From Ptiloglossa arizonensis (taxonomy: Eukaryota; Arthropoda; Insecta; Hymenoptera; Colletidae): a DNA stretch of 64,000 bases. Position 1 is the first letter of the stretch. The number at the start of each line of letters is the position of its first letter. A model generated the notes under the pieces. It had not been told where the DNA came from. It ran no database searches and worked only from the letters and a program-made list of their open reading frames with translations. The DNA lies in contig NC_135055.1 of NCBI RefSeq assembly GCF_051014685.1, positions 20,667,501-20,731,500 on the forward strand, in the 5' to 3' direction. Both the position numbers and the translations under genes were made by a program. Shown one piece after another: positions 37,292 through 48,420 of this stretch.

Positions 37292-38461
37292 CGAGAGAAT
37301 AAGCGGGGTGGAGAGCGGAATCGAGCGGGGTACAAGAGATCGAGAACGGACGAAGAGGACGAAGGAGGAAAGAAGGGGTACGGAAGGGAAAAGGAAACGT
37401 CATCGAATGCTACCGACGACGGAAGCGCGATAAATGGCTCCGTTCGCGGCCGTTTCTTCGATGCAACCTGCATCCGCTTCCGGCGTACTGGGAAGAGGAT
37501 ATCCGCGCGTAGTCGCGGACGCGCGCGCGCGCACGCGCGACGAGTGAAGCGTAAAAAAATTAACGATAAAGAACAGCGGTTACGAAGAGGAGTCTGGGTG
37601 GGGGTTGAGAGATCCTGAGTGATCCGCGATCGAAAACTTTTTGTCGAATTTACCCTTACCGTTCAAACACGAGATAAATCTTTCTACACGTTCGTACATC
37701 CTCTATTAACTAATATACCGAGTAAAAGAAAAAAAAGAAAAACAAATCGACTATTACGAAAAATGAAAACCGGAGATACCTGCTTAGGGGTGAGAGGGAA
37801 ATTCTAAGGGAAATATTGGGCGGGGTGGGTGAAGAAGATACGGAGAAAAGGTTGCTAGTTATCTACGAGATAAAATCGGAGGAACATTTTTGCCATCTTG
37901 TTATATATATATATATATATATAAATATACATATATGTTATAACACGTACACGGATACGCACGCGTGCGACTCGCGCGAACAGGGTGCACGCGCGTGTCT
38001 CGCGTTTCATTCGAGCGCTCGCTCGCGCGATTCTCGAATTTCTGCGAGAACCGTGTTTCGTTTTCGGTTTTCGTCCCCTTAATGTTTTCGACGAATATCT
38101 GTGTCTCGTGTCGTCGCAATACCCGACGAATGACGGGGAGGGTGGGTGGGTGGATAGGGGTGTTGGGGTGGAGAGTTTTCCTCTTCGAACCGTGGAAGAT
38201 ACGCCGGTCGGGGGGGTACGTGCATCGAAATTTTAAACGATACAGAATTCGAGACTCGTGATCGTCGTAGCCGCGTCGAAGTGTCGCGTCGATTCGAGAA
38301 ATTGAATTTAACGTCGGCCGATGACACCCTCGCGGCCGAGTAACCGCGATCGCGGCGTTAACAAGGTTCTCGCGCTTCGGCACGCTCGAGAACGCGCGCG
38401 TCCACGCTCGTGCGCGCACGCGCGCGCACCGCGACCTACCGCGTATGTATATTGAATACGG

Positions 38462-38605
38462 ATAAAGAGAGAGAGAGAGAGAGAGAGAAAGCGAGAAAGA
38501 GCGAAAGAGTGAGAGAGAGAAAAAGAAAGAAAGAAAGAAAGAAAGAGTGAAAGAGAGAGAAAGAAAAGTGAGAAAGGAAACAGTGAGAGAGAAAGAGGGA
38601 AGAGA
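38462..38605. repeat. GA-rich / GAAA microsatellite
   Basis: Purine-only tract of (GA)n merging into (GAAA)n, about 140 bp, immediately before an AT-rich island. Confidence 0.88.
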
Positions 38606-40299
38606 AAGAACGATTTAATATATTGCAGATACTATATTATAAATATAAATATAATGATAAATTAAAATTTAAGGGAATAGTTATTTCTACTACTCTAATT
38701 CGTCGCTTCTACGTGTGATTGTTGTATAAAAAACCAAAAAAACGATTACTGATTTATTATCATTGTTATTACACGATTATCATTACACGTTACGACTACT
38801 ACTATTACCGTATTATTATTATTATTATTATACAACGGGGCGTAAGAGCAGGGAGATAATATTATCCGGACGGTGGAAAAACCGGAAGAGTGTGTTCGCG
38901 GGCGCAACGGAAACTCGTCGATGGGGAAATGAGGGTTAACGAGAGACGGAACTTGGGGCGAATCGATCGTTCGTAAGGAGGGCTACGACGAATCGTGTGC
39001 GACATGTTTTTTTTTTTTTTTTTCTTTTTCTTCTTTTCTTTTCCTACGATAAACGTATTCTTAATTGACGTACGAATGGAATCTAGTGACAAAGATTTAA
39101 AAACAAGACAAAGAGAAAAATGGAAAAAAAAAAAACGGTAACGAGAAAAACGAGAAAAAAAAAAGAATATAATGAACACAAGTAATAGCGCGTAACGATC
39201 TTTATTATACACATTTATAAATACGAGTTTACGAACGTTAAGGCGATCGAGAGCTAAACAGAACCGATATACCAATTTTAGATTATCCTATCGATTTAAC
39301 ACGGAAACAAGTACGACAGAGAAATATGGGAAATTCTTGAGGAAGCATACGCTCGCTCGCGCGCGTTAATTATACGAGTTGTTTCTTATCGAGCAAATTC
39401 AGCGGAAAACAAAAAAAATGGAAAAAAAAATACACGATGACGAAAGCGAATACGAAGAGAAAAAAAAAAAAAGAAAAAAAACGGTTTTCAACGCGGAGGG
39501 ACGTGTCTCGCTTGCCCGCATCGGATTTTGCTGAAAGTCGTTGTTTTATTCTTAATAAGCCAATCGTTCTCCAGTTGTCTCTTAAATATGTAAATCGTAA
39601 GCTTATGCGTACCTATATTTATAGAGTATAGTAGCGTTAATTGTTCTACAGTCTCCGAGGTTTTCTCACATTCCGTAAAAGTCTACCGGGATTTACTAGT
39701 TGCCCGTGCATATCGGCGGTTTACAAACTCGTTGCACACGACCATGTGTCACCGTTTGCGATTCTCTTTCCTCCTTCGGAGTCTCTAATTTCTCGTTGTT
39801 TCGCTCGTATCCCGAGAAAGAACGTCATTCGATACGTACGTGCACTTTTACGAAGCTTCTCGTTCGATCTGAGAAACATCTTCGACTTCTTCGTCGAAGA
39901 CGGTTCTTACGATCTCTCGTGAGCATTCGTATCCTCGATTCGTTGTGAATGAATTTTTCAGTATCGTTAATTTCCCGATTGCCGCGTGCTTCTCGCAACT
40001 TGGAAATGTCCGACGACGCGTAACTTCGATATTTTGGTTTCGCCCTTCGAAATCGTTCCGGAATCCTTGTTTCTCCGATCTCTCGTCGCGTAAAATCATT
40101 TCGAGAACGAGAAATCGTTAACGAGCTTCTCGACTCTCTCCAAACGTTCCTGTATTTTCTATTTGTCGCGGTTTCGACTTCCTAGGAAATAAAAAAGACG
40201 CTTGCAGTCTTTCGACGTGAAAACTCTTAACGTAACTTCTACTGGGTCCTCACTGCAAAAAAATTCCAACTTGATCTCGGTTCTTCTTCCCAGAACGTT

Positions 40300-40800
40300 G
40301 AATTCCTCTGCGAAAGGTCTTCTACTTTCCCAATTTGTTGTCAGTTCATCTTCTCGGGAAGTAGAATTCCTCCACGTTCGCGATCTTTGACTTTGAAACT
40401 TAATTTCTTTCGCAAAAAGTTGCAATTTCCCAATTTTTCGTCGATTCATCTTCCCAGGAAGTAGAATTCCTCCACGGTCGCGTTCTTTGACTTTGAAACT
40501 CAATTTCTTTCGCAAAAAGTTGCAACTTCCTAATTTATCATCGATTCATCTTCCCAGGAAGTAGAATTCCTCCACGTTCGCGATCTTTGACTTTGAAACT
40601 CGATTTCTTTCACAAAAAGTTGCAATTTCCCAATTTGTCGTCGATTCATCTTCCCAGGAAGAAGAATTCCTTCACGTTCGCGATCTTTGACTTTGAAACT
40701 CAATTTCTTTCGTAAAAATTTGCAATTTCCCAATTTGTCGTCGTTTGATCTTCCCAGGAAGTAGAATTCCTCGACACCCGCGATCTTTGACTTGAAACTT
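40300..40800. repeat. Tandem repeat with exact 100-bp period, 5 copies
   Basis: GTAGAATTCC (GAAGAATTCC in one copy) occurs at 40361, 40461, 40561, 40661 and 40761. Units share TTTGACTTTGAAACTCAATT, TTCTTTCGCAAAAAGTTGCA and TCATCTTCCCAGGAAG. Substitutions but almost no indels separate the copies, so the period is conserved to the base except at the edges. Confidence 0.94.
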
Positions 40801-42214
40801 AAATTTCTTTCGTCGTCTAATCGGTTTCCTCCGCGAAAGAGGTGCCCAGCTTCCAGAATTAGTTGTCGGTTCATAATCGAGGAGGAACGAATCGTTCATC
40901 ACCAGCCACGAGTGTTTGACTTGGGAACTTGTTTCGGTACAAACGCTCCCTCGAGTTCTTTCCAAGTTCCACGACGAAAACTGCCCTAACCCAGGTTTGC
41001 GAATCGCCGATTCGCGCGATTAAAAGTTCCCAACGATAAAATAACGCTGCGACGCGCTCAAAACGACGCGTTCTACGAAGCTGCGCGTGTTTCAGTCCGT
41101 TTCCTTTCCCGTGCCCCTCGTACAAACGAAAAGGGAGAGAAAGAAAAGAACCACGGACGAGTCGCGTCGTTGCCAATGCGTTTCGAGTCGAAGCTGGTCG
41201 GAAACGATCGATCGCCTCCGTGTTTTCCGGACCCATTTGTTTGCGTTGCAGCGCGGAAGAACCGTGTGAAAAAAAAAAGAAAAAGAGATCGCTCGCTGGA
41301 TCGCGCGAGCGGTCACCGGCGGCTTGTGTAGCGGTTTGCTCGGATCACGGGGTGTCGCTGACGATCGGCACACCGAAAAATAAAAATAAACAAAGAAACG
41401 AACAGAGAATCTCTACGTAGAGTCGAACGCACGTTCTACGAGAAGCTACTTTCAGCAAGATCTGCTTCAACCAAGTAGCGAATCGCGCGTGGTCGTTAAC
41501 GGATCATCGTGCAACCGGTGGACGTTCCACCGAAAAAAGCGAGTAGCTCGAAAGGTTTCGAACAGAGCGACAGATGGAGAGAGAGAGAAATAGAGGAGGA
41601 GAAGATCACTGGAAAATATCCAAAGCGTAGTTTAACGAAACTCGAATAAAAGAAAAATCGTATAAATCTTCGAAAACAAAAAAAGAAAAAAAAAGAGAGA
41701 GAGAGAGAAAGAGAAAGAGGAGTTACGTCGAGTAAACGAGGTATTTTTATCGTTCGCTTGTTTCTTCGAAATATTCGATCGTTCTCGAGCGATTCGAGCG
41801 ACTAGATTTAGCGGAAATCGTCTAATTTCTACGAGAGCTATCGATTTTAACGTATACGCGCGATCGTAACGCGAAGATCGTCCAGCACTTTTTACTTTTC
41901 CCTCTCTATCGGATTCGAGAACCTTTTTGCTTGAACTAAACTTCTTGTCGTATTTACACATATGGGAATTTAACGAATTAGCTCGATTCCATTGTTACGT
42001 TGCGAGTAGCGAGCCAAACAATCAGCGGAACGCAAATCACAAGGAAGACGGGTGCGCGTCGCTCGAATCCTCCCTCTCTTGCTTCTTCCCCCTCGTCTCG
42101 ATTCAACGGGTCGGTCGTCATTTTTATCTCGTACGAAACGTGGCTCTTGAAGAACCTTGCACCGTGCTCCGAAAAGATCTCCACGTGCTTGTACAACGAG
42201 CAGAGAGAAAATAA

Positions 42215-42368
42215 ACAATTTCTCGCGCACCCTGTAAATTTCGTATATTATAGAAACTTCCCGGGTCTCGATAAATCTCCGTGAAATAGAAAAAAAAGAA
42301 GTTCTCGCGTACTCGGTAAATTTGGTACACTGCAACAACTACCGGAGTTTCCGCGAACCGACAAATCA
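42215..42368. repeat. Degenerate tandem duplication, about 80-bp unit
   Basis: TTTCTCGCGCACCCTGTAAA near 42220 and GTTCTCGCGTACTCGGTAAA near 42301 start two diverged copies, each ending in a GACAAATC/GATAAATC segment. Confidence 0.55.
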
Positions 42369-43525
42369 TTTTCCTCTACGACGTACGGCTTAACGGAACG
42401 CGTTACGGAGGAAAGTTCTTGAAAATGTTTCAACGATCGCGAACGATAATTCGGTTCGCTCGAACCCACGACTCGAGGCGGGTAAAAACGGAGGGACGAG
42501 CGAGAGAGATCGAGAGACAGGCGCGAAAAAATTGCAAATCGACCGAGAATATCAAATGGCGAAGGTTAAAGAACGGCCGAGAATCGTTTCTATCGGGATA
42601 CAACGTTTATTCCGCGTAAACGTTCAAAGAACGGAACCGACTCGCAGAGACGAGGTAAATTACCAGAACGTGTGAAAGAATTGGAAGAATTCTTATGCGT
42701 GGACGTTCGAGAAAATTCGAAACTCGACGACGGTACGGGAAGAACGACCATGTACGAAGAACGAGGCGGAAAATGTTGGAACTCGACGGTGTCGAGAATG
42801 GAGGATTTTTTCGCGCAGAAATTTCAGGAGGAATCGCGCACGCGCGCGCAAAGAGCGGCACACCGCGCCGCGACAACCGAATTACCGAATTCAATCGACA
42901 GCTTAGGGGTTAATCGCCGTAGCGAGTAATTAAAACTAGTAAGTCGTTCAGGGTGAATAAATCGTTTTCTGCTCGTAATTATCGTACGAGACTCTCGCTG
43001 AATTTACACCAACGGGCCGCGTTACGCGCGATTTTATTAACGTGATTCTCGGCGTCGCGTCAGAAAGGGACACCCGAGATTCCGGTCCACCGGGACGAAA
43101 GGGTCGGAGTCGAGAAAAAATAGAAAGAAAAAATAAATAAATCATCCACCCTCTCGTGTGACGCGCGAAGAGAATCCAAGTTCCTGTTTCGGGTCGTTTT
43201 CGGCGCTCGACGTACGGCGATCGTGATCTGGAACCGCGTTACACGAGATCTCGATCGGCGCGAGGAATTGTGTAGCTCGATCGATAACACTTCCTGGTTC
43301 CCTGATAACGAGCGCGCTAGATCGTGACCAATCGTTCCTTGGAAACACAGTAGCTCGTATCGAAACTCGACCATTATTATTCGCCAACGCGCACCGTCTC
43401 CGTAAAATTCGCACCACGCGTGCGAAATATTGTAAAAAAAACGAACAAAAATATTCCTTATTGAGCGTTCCACTTGTAACCACTGAAATCGTTCGCGCGA
43501 GGTAAATCGTACGATTCGTCTAGAT

Positions 43526-43758
43526 CAGAATTTTCCAATGTTTCATCGGCAAGGTATAAACGGTATACAAAGGTTGGATAGAAAATATCGCTTTATTGTT
43601 TAATAAATTTTTTTATTGAATACACTCGATCAATATATATGTATACAAATTTATCAATCGTATGTAACGTAAAGTTCTATGAGAAACGTTCAAGCTACTC
43701 TTATATTTTAATATTTAACGCGGGCCAGCAGTGGGTCGCAATACTTTGGGAACCTCTG
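43526..43758. mobile_element. Short non-autonomous hAT-like MITE
   Basis: A 233-bp AT-rich segment lies inside CpG-rich DNA. The left end reads CAGAATTTTCCAATGTTT; the right end, on the - strand, reads CAGAGGTTCCCAAAGTATTG and continues GCGACCCACTG. Termini of the form CAGNGGTTCCCAAA..GCGACCC are typical of a common animal hAT group. The 8 bp flanking left (43518-43525, GTCTAGAT) and right (43759-43766, ACCTAGAT) match at 6 of 8, as expected for an aged hAT target duplication. There is no transposase coding. Diverged ends suggest an old, immobile copy. Confidence 0.7.
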
Positions 43759-46700
43759 ACCTAGATTATTCCCGTATGCCAATCGCAGAGCGAACATTTT
43801 CATTCCGGATGAAAAGTTTAGAATTGGAATTACAAGCCCAAGTATTTCACGGTGAACGAATAAAAATTTAACCGTACAATGGGAACGAATCGGTGTAGAT
43901 TTCTAACGGTCGTCGTCTACTCAATCGGCGGGTCGGAAATATTTAAACTTTATTGAATTATACTTAAATTCCAACCACGATGAACTTCTTCCCGAAAGTG
44001 GCGTCGATGTATCGAGATTGTCTTCGTGGAAATAAAGGAAGTCTCACATTGGTATCCCCGCCGATACCAAGAGCATCAATGAAAGTATAGCAATGCCTCG
44101 TTGAGCTGGCTAGGATCAAGTGGCGGGACTGTTATCGAGGTGCCGGCCGTGACGGTTAACGAGGTATTGCTAGGTTCGGTTCGCTTTGACGCGACCATCG
44201 TCGAAAAATGATTGATCTCCGCGCGTTGTATTCGTTGTCGAAGGACCCAGAACATATCCGTCGCGTTTTTATCGCGCTTTAAGACGACTCTAAAACTTAC
44301 TCGGGGCTTCGATCGGAACGCGATTCGAGCCTCCAGCCATCGTGATCGGGTGATCGAGTGATCTCGGGAACTATACTTTTCGTCGCGCGGTTCCGTATTT
44401 TACTATTCGACACCAAAGACCGCGCGGTCTCTTCTTTCGTACATCAACGATCAACGCGGGGTGGAACGAGAGGGGGTGGAGGGGAAGCCAGGTCCCCCGA
44501 AACACAACCGAGATCACCGACGTCGAATTCTGTGAGCGGTGCCTCGGTCAATTTCCAAACCCTCTCCTTCCGTCTCTTGGCTACTCGGAGCTCCGCGTTC
44601 GATCAATTTTTTATCGTTCCGTAACTATTTGCGACTCCACTTGTACGCATAGTCGATATTAATTGTATCTAGCGCGCGTGTCCTACGCGCACGCGTGCAC
44701 GTGATCAGTGTCTTGAGGTACAGCTCGGTTAATTTTGCACGATGCCCGATCGATCGATCGATCGGATCGACGATCCTGCCGCGACCGTTCGATGCGCGTT
44801 ACGAGTGAGGAGAAAGAAAAAAAAAATTCCAAAAATTTGAAGAAGAAAGTTAGAAAAAAATGAAACGAAAGAAACACGGGAAAAATCTTCGGTGAAAATC
44901 GAACAGACGTTTTCTCGATCGTTTCGACGTGGGCGTCCACCGCCACTTACACATATCTTCGTTGCAATAGAAACGTAAAAGAAAAAGAGACGAGAGGCAA
45001 AGAAAACCAAAATTCGTTCGATGGAATTGCGTCCCCCTTGTCCCATCCTCCGGCAATCCCGCGCGCACGCACGCGCGCGCGCGATTTTTTAATCTCGCTT
45101 TTTATCGTCGAGGGCGCGCGCGCATCGAACGGTCGTTAACGTACGCTGAAATAACGCCTACGAGCGAAGAGCACAGACAGAATAAGCCCCCCCCCCCCTT
45201 TTTCGAGCTTAAAGAGAAATAATACGAGAAACGTTGAAAAAAATGAAAAAATGAAAAGAAAACGAGAAAACCAGAGAGAAACATTTCTTCGCGTCCCACG
45301 AGCGGGACGACTAACGATTTAAATAGCTGACGTGCGATCATCCAACTGTGCCTCGAAAAAATCTGAGCGACGTCCCCTCCGACTAAATATTATGTAATAG
45401 ATTGTAAACGTTCACTAACTATTCTTATCGATATTATTGTCATTATTATTACTGTCATCATTATTGATTGTCATTGTTATTGTTACTATGATTACCGTCA
45501 CCGCGCATTAGAGGAGATTATTCACGTGCCACTGCGACGGCGATTCCGCGTCGACATTCGTGTTTTTACTTCTCGAGCGTTGCGACGGCGAAGTGGATAG
45601 AAACGGAGGACGAAAATAGGAATTTCACGGACACCGGCTGGAGAAGAGGACGGATACACGGTGTTATCCGAGAACGAGTAGAGGACACACGGGTTCCTAC
45701 GTGAAAACGACGGATGTCCGGATCAGAAAGCGTGAATCAGAGTCCCCGCACCCGAATCAGTAAACAACTCGATTCCCCCCCCACTCTTGCGTTCTAAAAG
45801 TCCGAGCAATCTCGAACCAGATGGACTTGTAATTTTTTAACACCCCTGTACTTTAGTCTCGAACAACTTTCCAAATCTGAGAATCGTCGATCTCGACTAG
45901 TGTTGAATCTTCTCGAAAGTTCTCCTCTTGAATTAAAAATCGATGAAGTGTCTACTAAGACGATCTTCGAACAATTATCGATCTTTGAAATCTTCCCTGA
46001 TAAAAACTCTCGATGTTTCTCTCGAAAGAGAAATGGTGTTAATATGAAAAAAGAAACTCGACCTTCGATTTCGAGCGAATCGTCGAGTTGGTCGATACAC
46101 GAGAGTTCAGATCGACGATTCGCTGTTTCGCTAACCCCAGGATCTCGGAATCGGGCAACACGTGCCCGATAACGAGACACGTGAACACGTTTATCTCGAG
46201 TCTCGAATTTCACGAGGATGCAGACAACTATCGATCGAGAATCACGCCGCTCTCGATCTCTCTCCTTCCAAATTGAACGCGTCTATCGTACGCGGTGTAG
46301 ACTTTCGACGATCGCGGCGTCATCGTCTAAAATTAACGTCCCGATCGATAGAGAGATCTTCCAGATTCACGATAACGTCCCAAAGTTCAATAGCTGGAAT
46401 TCTCGACGAGAGTCGGAATTCCCATGAATTATTCGCTAACTCGAGTAACTCGAGACAGTTCTCCAAAATTGTTTTTTCCAAACCCTCCAAAATTTTGCGC
46501 CCCTCCCTTATGATCGTTTACTTTGAAGATTTTCAAGGGCCTCGAGGAGGAGTTTTCTGGTCTCTGTTCCCCGTTCTCCAGCTGGTGTCGCGTTTCGCGA
46601 GGTCCGAAGCGACGCGAAACTGTCGGGGGGCGCGCGAGGGGCACGAGGGGCACGAGGGATCCACGAGGGTGGTCCAGGTACCGCTCCGATCCTCGCGCCT

Positions 46701-46910
46701 CGATCCTCGATCCCTTCGCGGGACACACCGCAGGTTGCAGCGTGTCGCCGTGGACTTTGCCCAAACTAAAGGGAAAGAAACGTAGAAAAATGGAGTGGCG
46801 TGCGTGAGAATAGGAATGAGTGTCGAAGAGCGCGTAAGTATGAGATACGAGAGTGAGAACGCGTCGTGTGTGTGTGCGCGTGTGTGTGCGTGCGAGAGAG
46901 TGAGTGAAAG

Positions 46911-46917
<7 letters not shown>

Positions 46918-46972
<55 letters not shown>
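46918..46972. repeat. GA dinucleotide microsatellite
   Basis: Over 20 uninterrupted GA units, preceded by a GT-rich tract at about 46867-46890. Confidence 0.92.
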
Positions 46973-46975
<3 letters not shown>

Positions 46976-48292
46976 GAAAGTGTGATTATTAAATCTCTCA
47001 TCGGTACATTTAATATAACGCTAATTCATTATTACAGACATTATTGGATTTACGGTAAACGGATAAGCGATTGATTACAATTTTGTCCTAATGTTCAGAG
47101 AAATAAAACAAGGAAATACACACGTCTCCGTTCTGCACTTACGGCGATCATCACCCTCGATCACGTTTCTACCGTCTGCCACTCGGTTTCCGAGATCACG
47201 TCGAACAGGGCACACATCGGGAAAGGAAATAAACGATCGAGTAAAGAACCAGGGAATCCTCCCGATTGGTAAAGCTGTTGTTTAAGGATCGTGATCTTTC
47301 CAGCCGATCGCAAGAGATAAATTCTTTCGGGATGTTCGACCACGAGGTGAATCATTTTAGAATGTACTTAAATAATTTAGTAGACGGTGATCGACCACGG
47401 TGTTTCGAGAAGACACCGGTGAACCGGAGATCGCTTTGTTGTTACCAGACACGTGTTTTCATATCATTCGTTGAATTCGACCCGTAGTTAAATCGCTCCA
47501 ATAAGAACGGAGTTGTCTCGATGTTTGGAACGAGTGGCAGATAAAGTACGATCGATTATGTTTTTTCTTCGAACCGCAGCTTCCTTTTCGTTCGTCGTTT
47601 TTGCGTTATCGTATAACCAACTGTTTTCGTCGTCGGCAAACACACTGGCCCCTCGTCGTGTGAAGTTTCACGACGCGTTCGAGAAGAATACGCTCGCGCG
47701 TGATCGTGTACTTGCAACGTGCACTATTTGTTCGTTGAGAGTCGGTTCGATCCAAGCACTGTAGTGCTCGAAAGTGAGTCAAAAGGACCGAGAGCGCGCA
47801 AGGAACGATAAGAAAAAAGAAAAACTGACGAAGCATCGATATTTCGTTTCGTTTCGTCTCTCCGTTTCGTGCTTGGCGCGCGATTCTTCGTTCATCTCGA
47901 TCCTCGATCGTTTCCGGTCCCTCTGACTCGTTCTCGATCCATCTCGCTCTTAATTTCGACGAGAAACAATCGGTAACGTTATACCTGCACGTTATACGGT
48001 ACGCGGCGGTCCCGAGCCGCTTGCTCTCATCGAATAAATATTGTAACTTCGATGATAAGTTATCGAACCCTTTGCCGCCAGATGTATCCGGAGAATTCCG
48101 TCAGAGGGCGCGTATCGGTTCTACTCGTGTGTACCTGTGTCTCTCGACGACACGGATTCGTTCGTGAATGATTTTTGTAACGCTCGAACACATTATCGTA
48201 CGCTTCGTTTCGTTCGGTATTGCCATTTGTTACCTACGATTAATATTACGGTATGGTGTTCGTGTAATTGCTACAATTATTATTTGCATTAT

Positions 48293-48293
48293 G

Positions 48294-48344
<51 letters not shown>

Positions 48345-48352
48345 ATTATTAC
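48293..48352. repeat. ATT trinucleotide microsatellite
   Basis: About 18 TTA/ATT units within an AT-rich island near where the base composition of the window changes. Confidence 0.92.
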
Positions 48353-48420
48353 GGTTAAGTTTGAACGCAGTATTCATATTTTGTTATTAAATTAGATATT
48401 CTGTTGTTGAACGAATCGGT

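Larger units (their letters stand above)
35390..48420 (+). other. Probable long CaMKII 3' UTR and downstream DNA, no coding exon seen
   Basis: Thirteen kilobases follow the CaMKII stop without a recognisable protein on either strand. The DNA is CpG-rich with GA, CA, A and T simple repeats, a 100-bp tandem array, a hAT-like MITE and AT-rich islands. Canonical AATAAA hexamers occur at several points, for example near 40190, 41645, 42955 and 48033, so the true transcript end cannot be chosen from sequence. Long neuronal 3' UTRs are known for insect CaMKII, but the extent here is inference. Confidence 0.5.

Noticed and set aside
36838..37480. ORFs of 98-221 codons over CA/GA repeats
   Set aside because: Composition is simple-sequence derived on both strands, with no domain or splice support.
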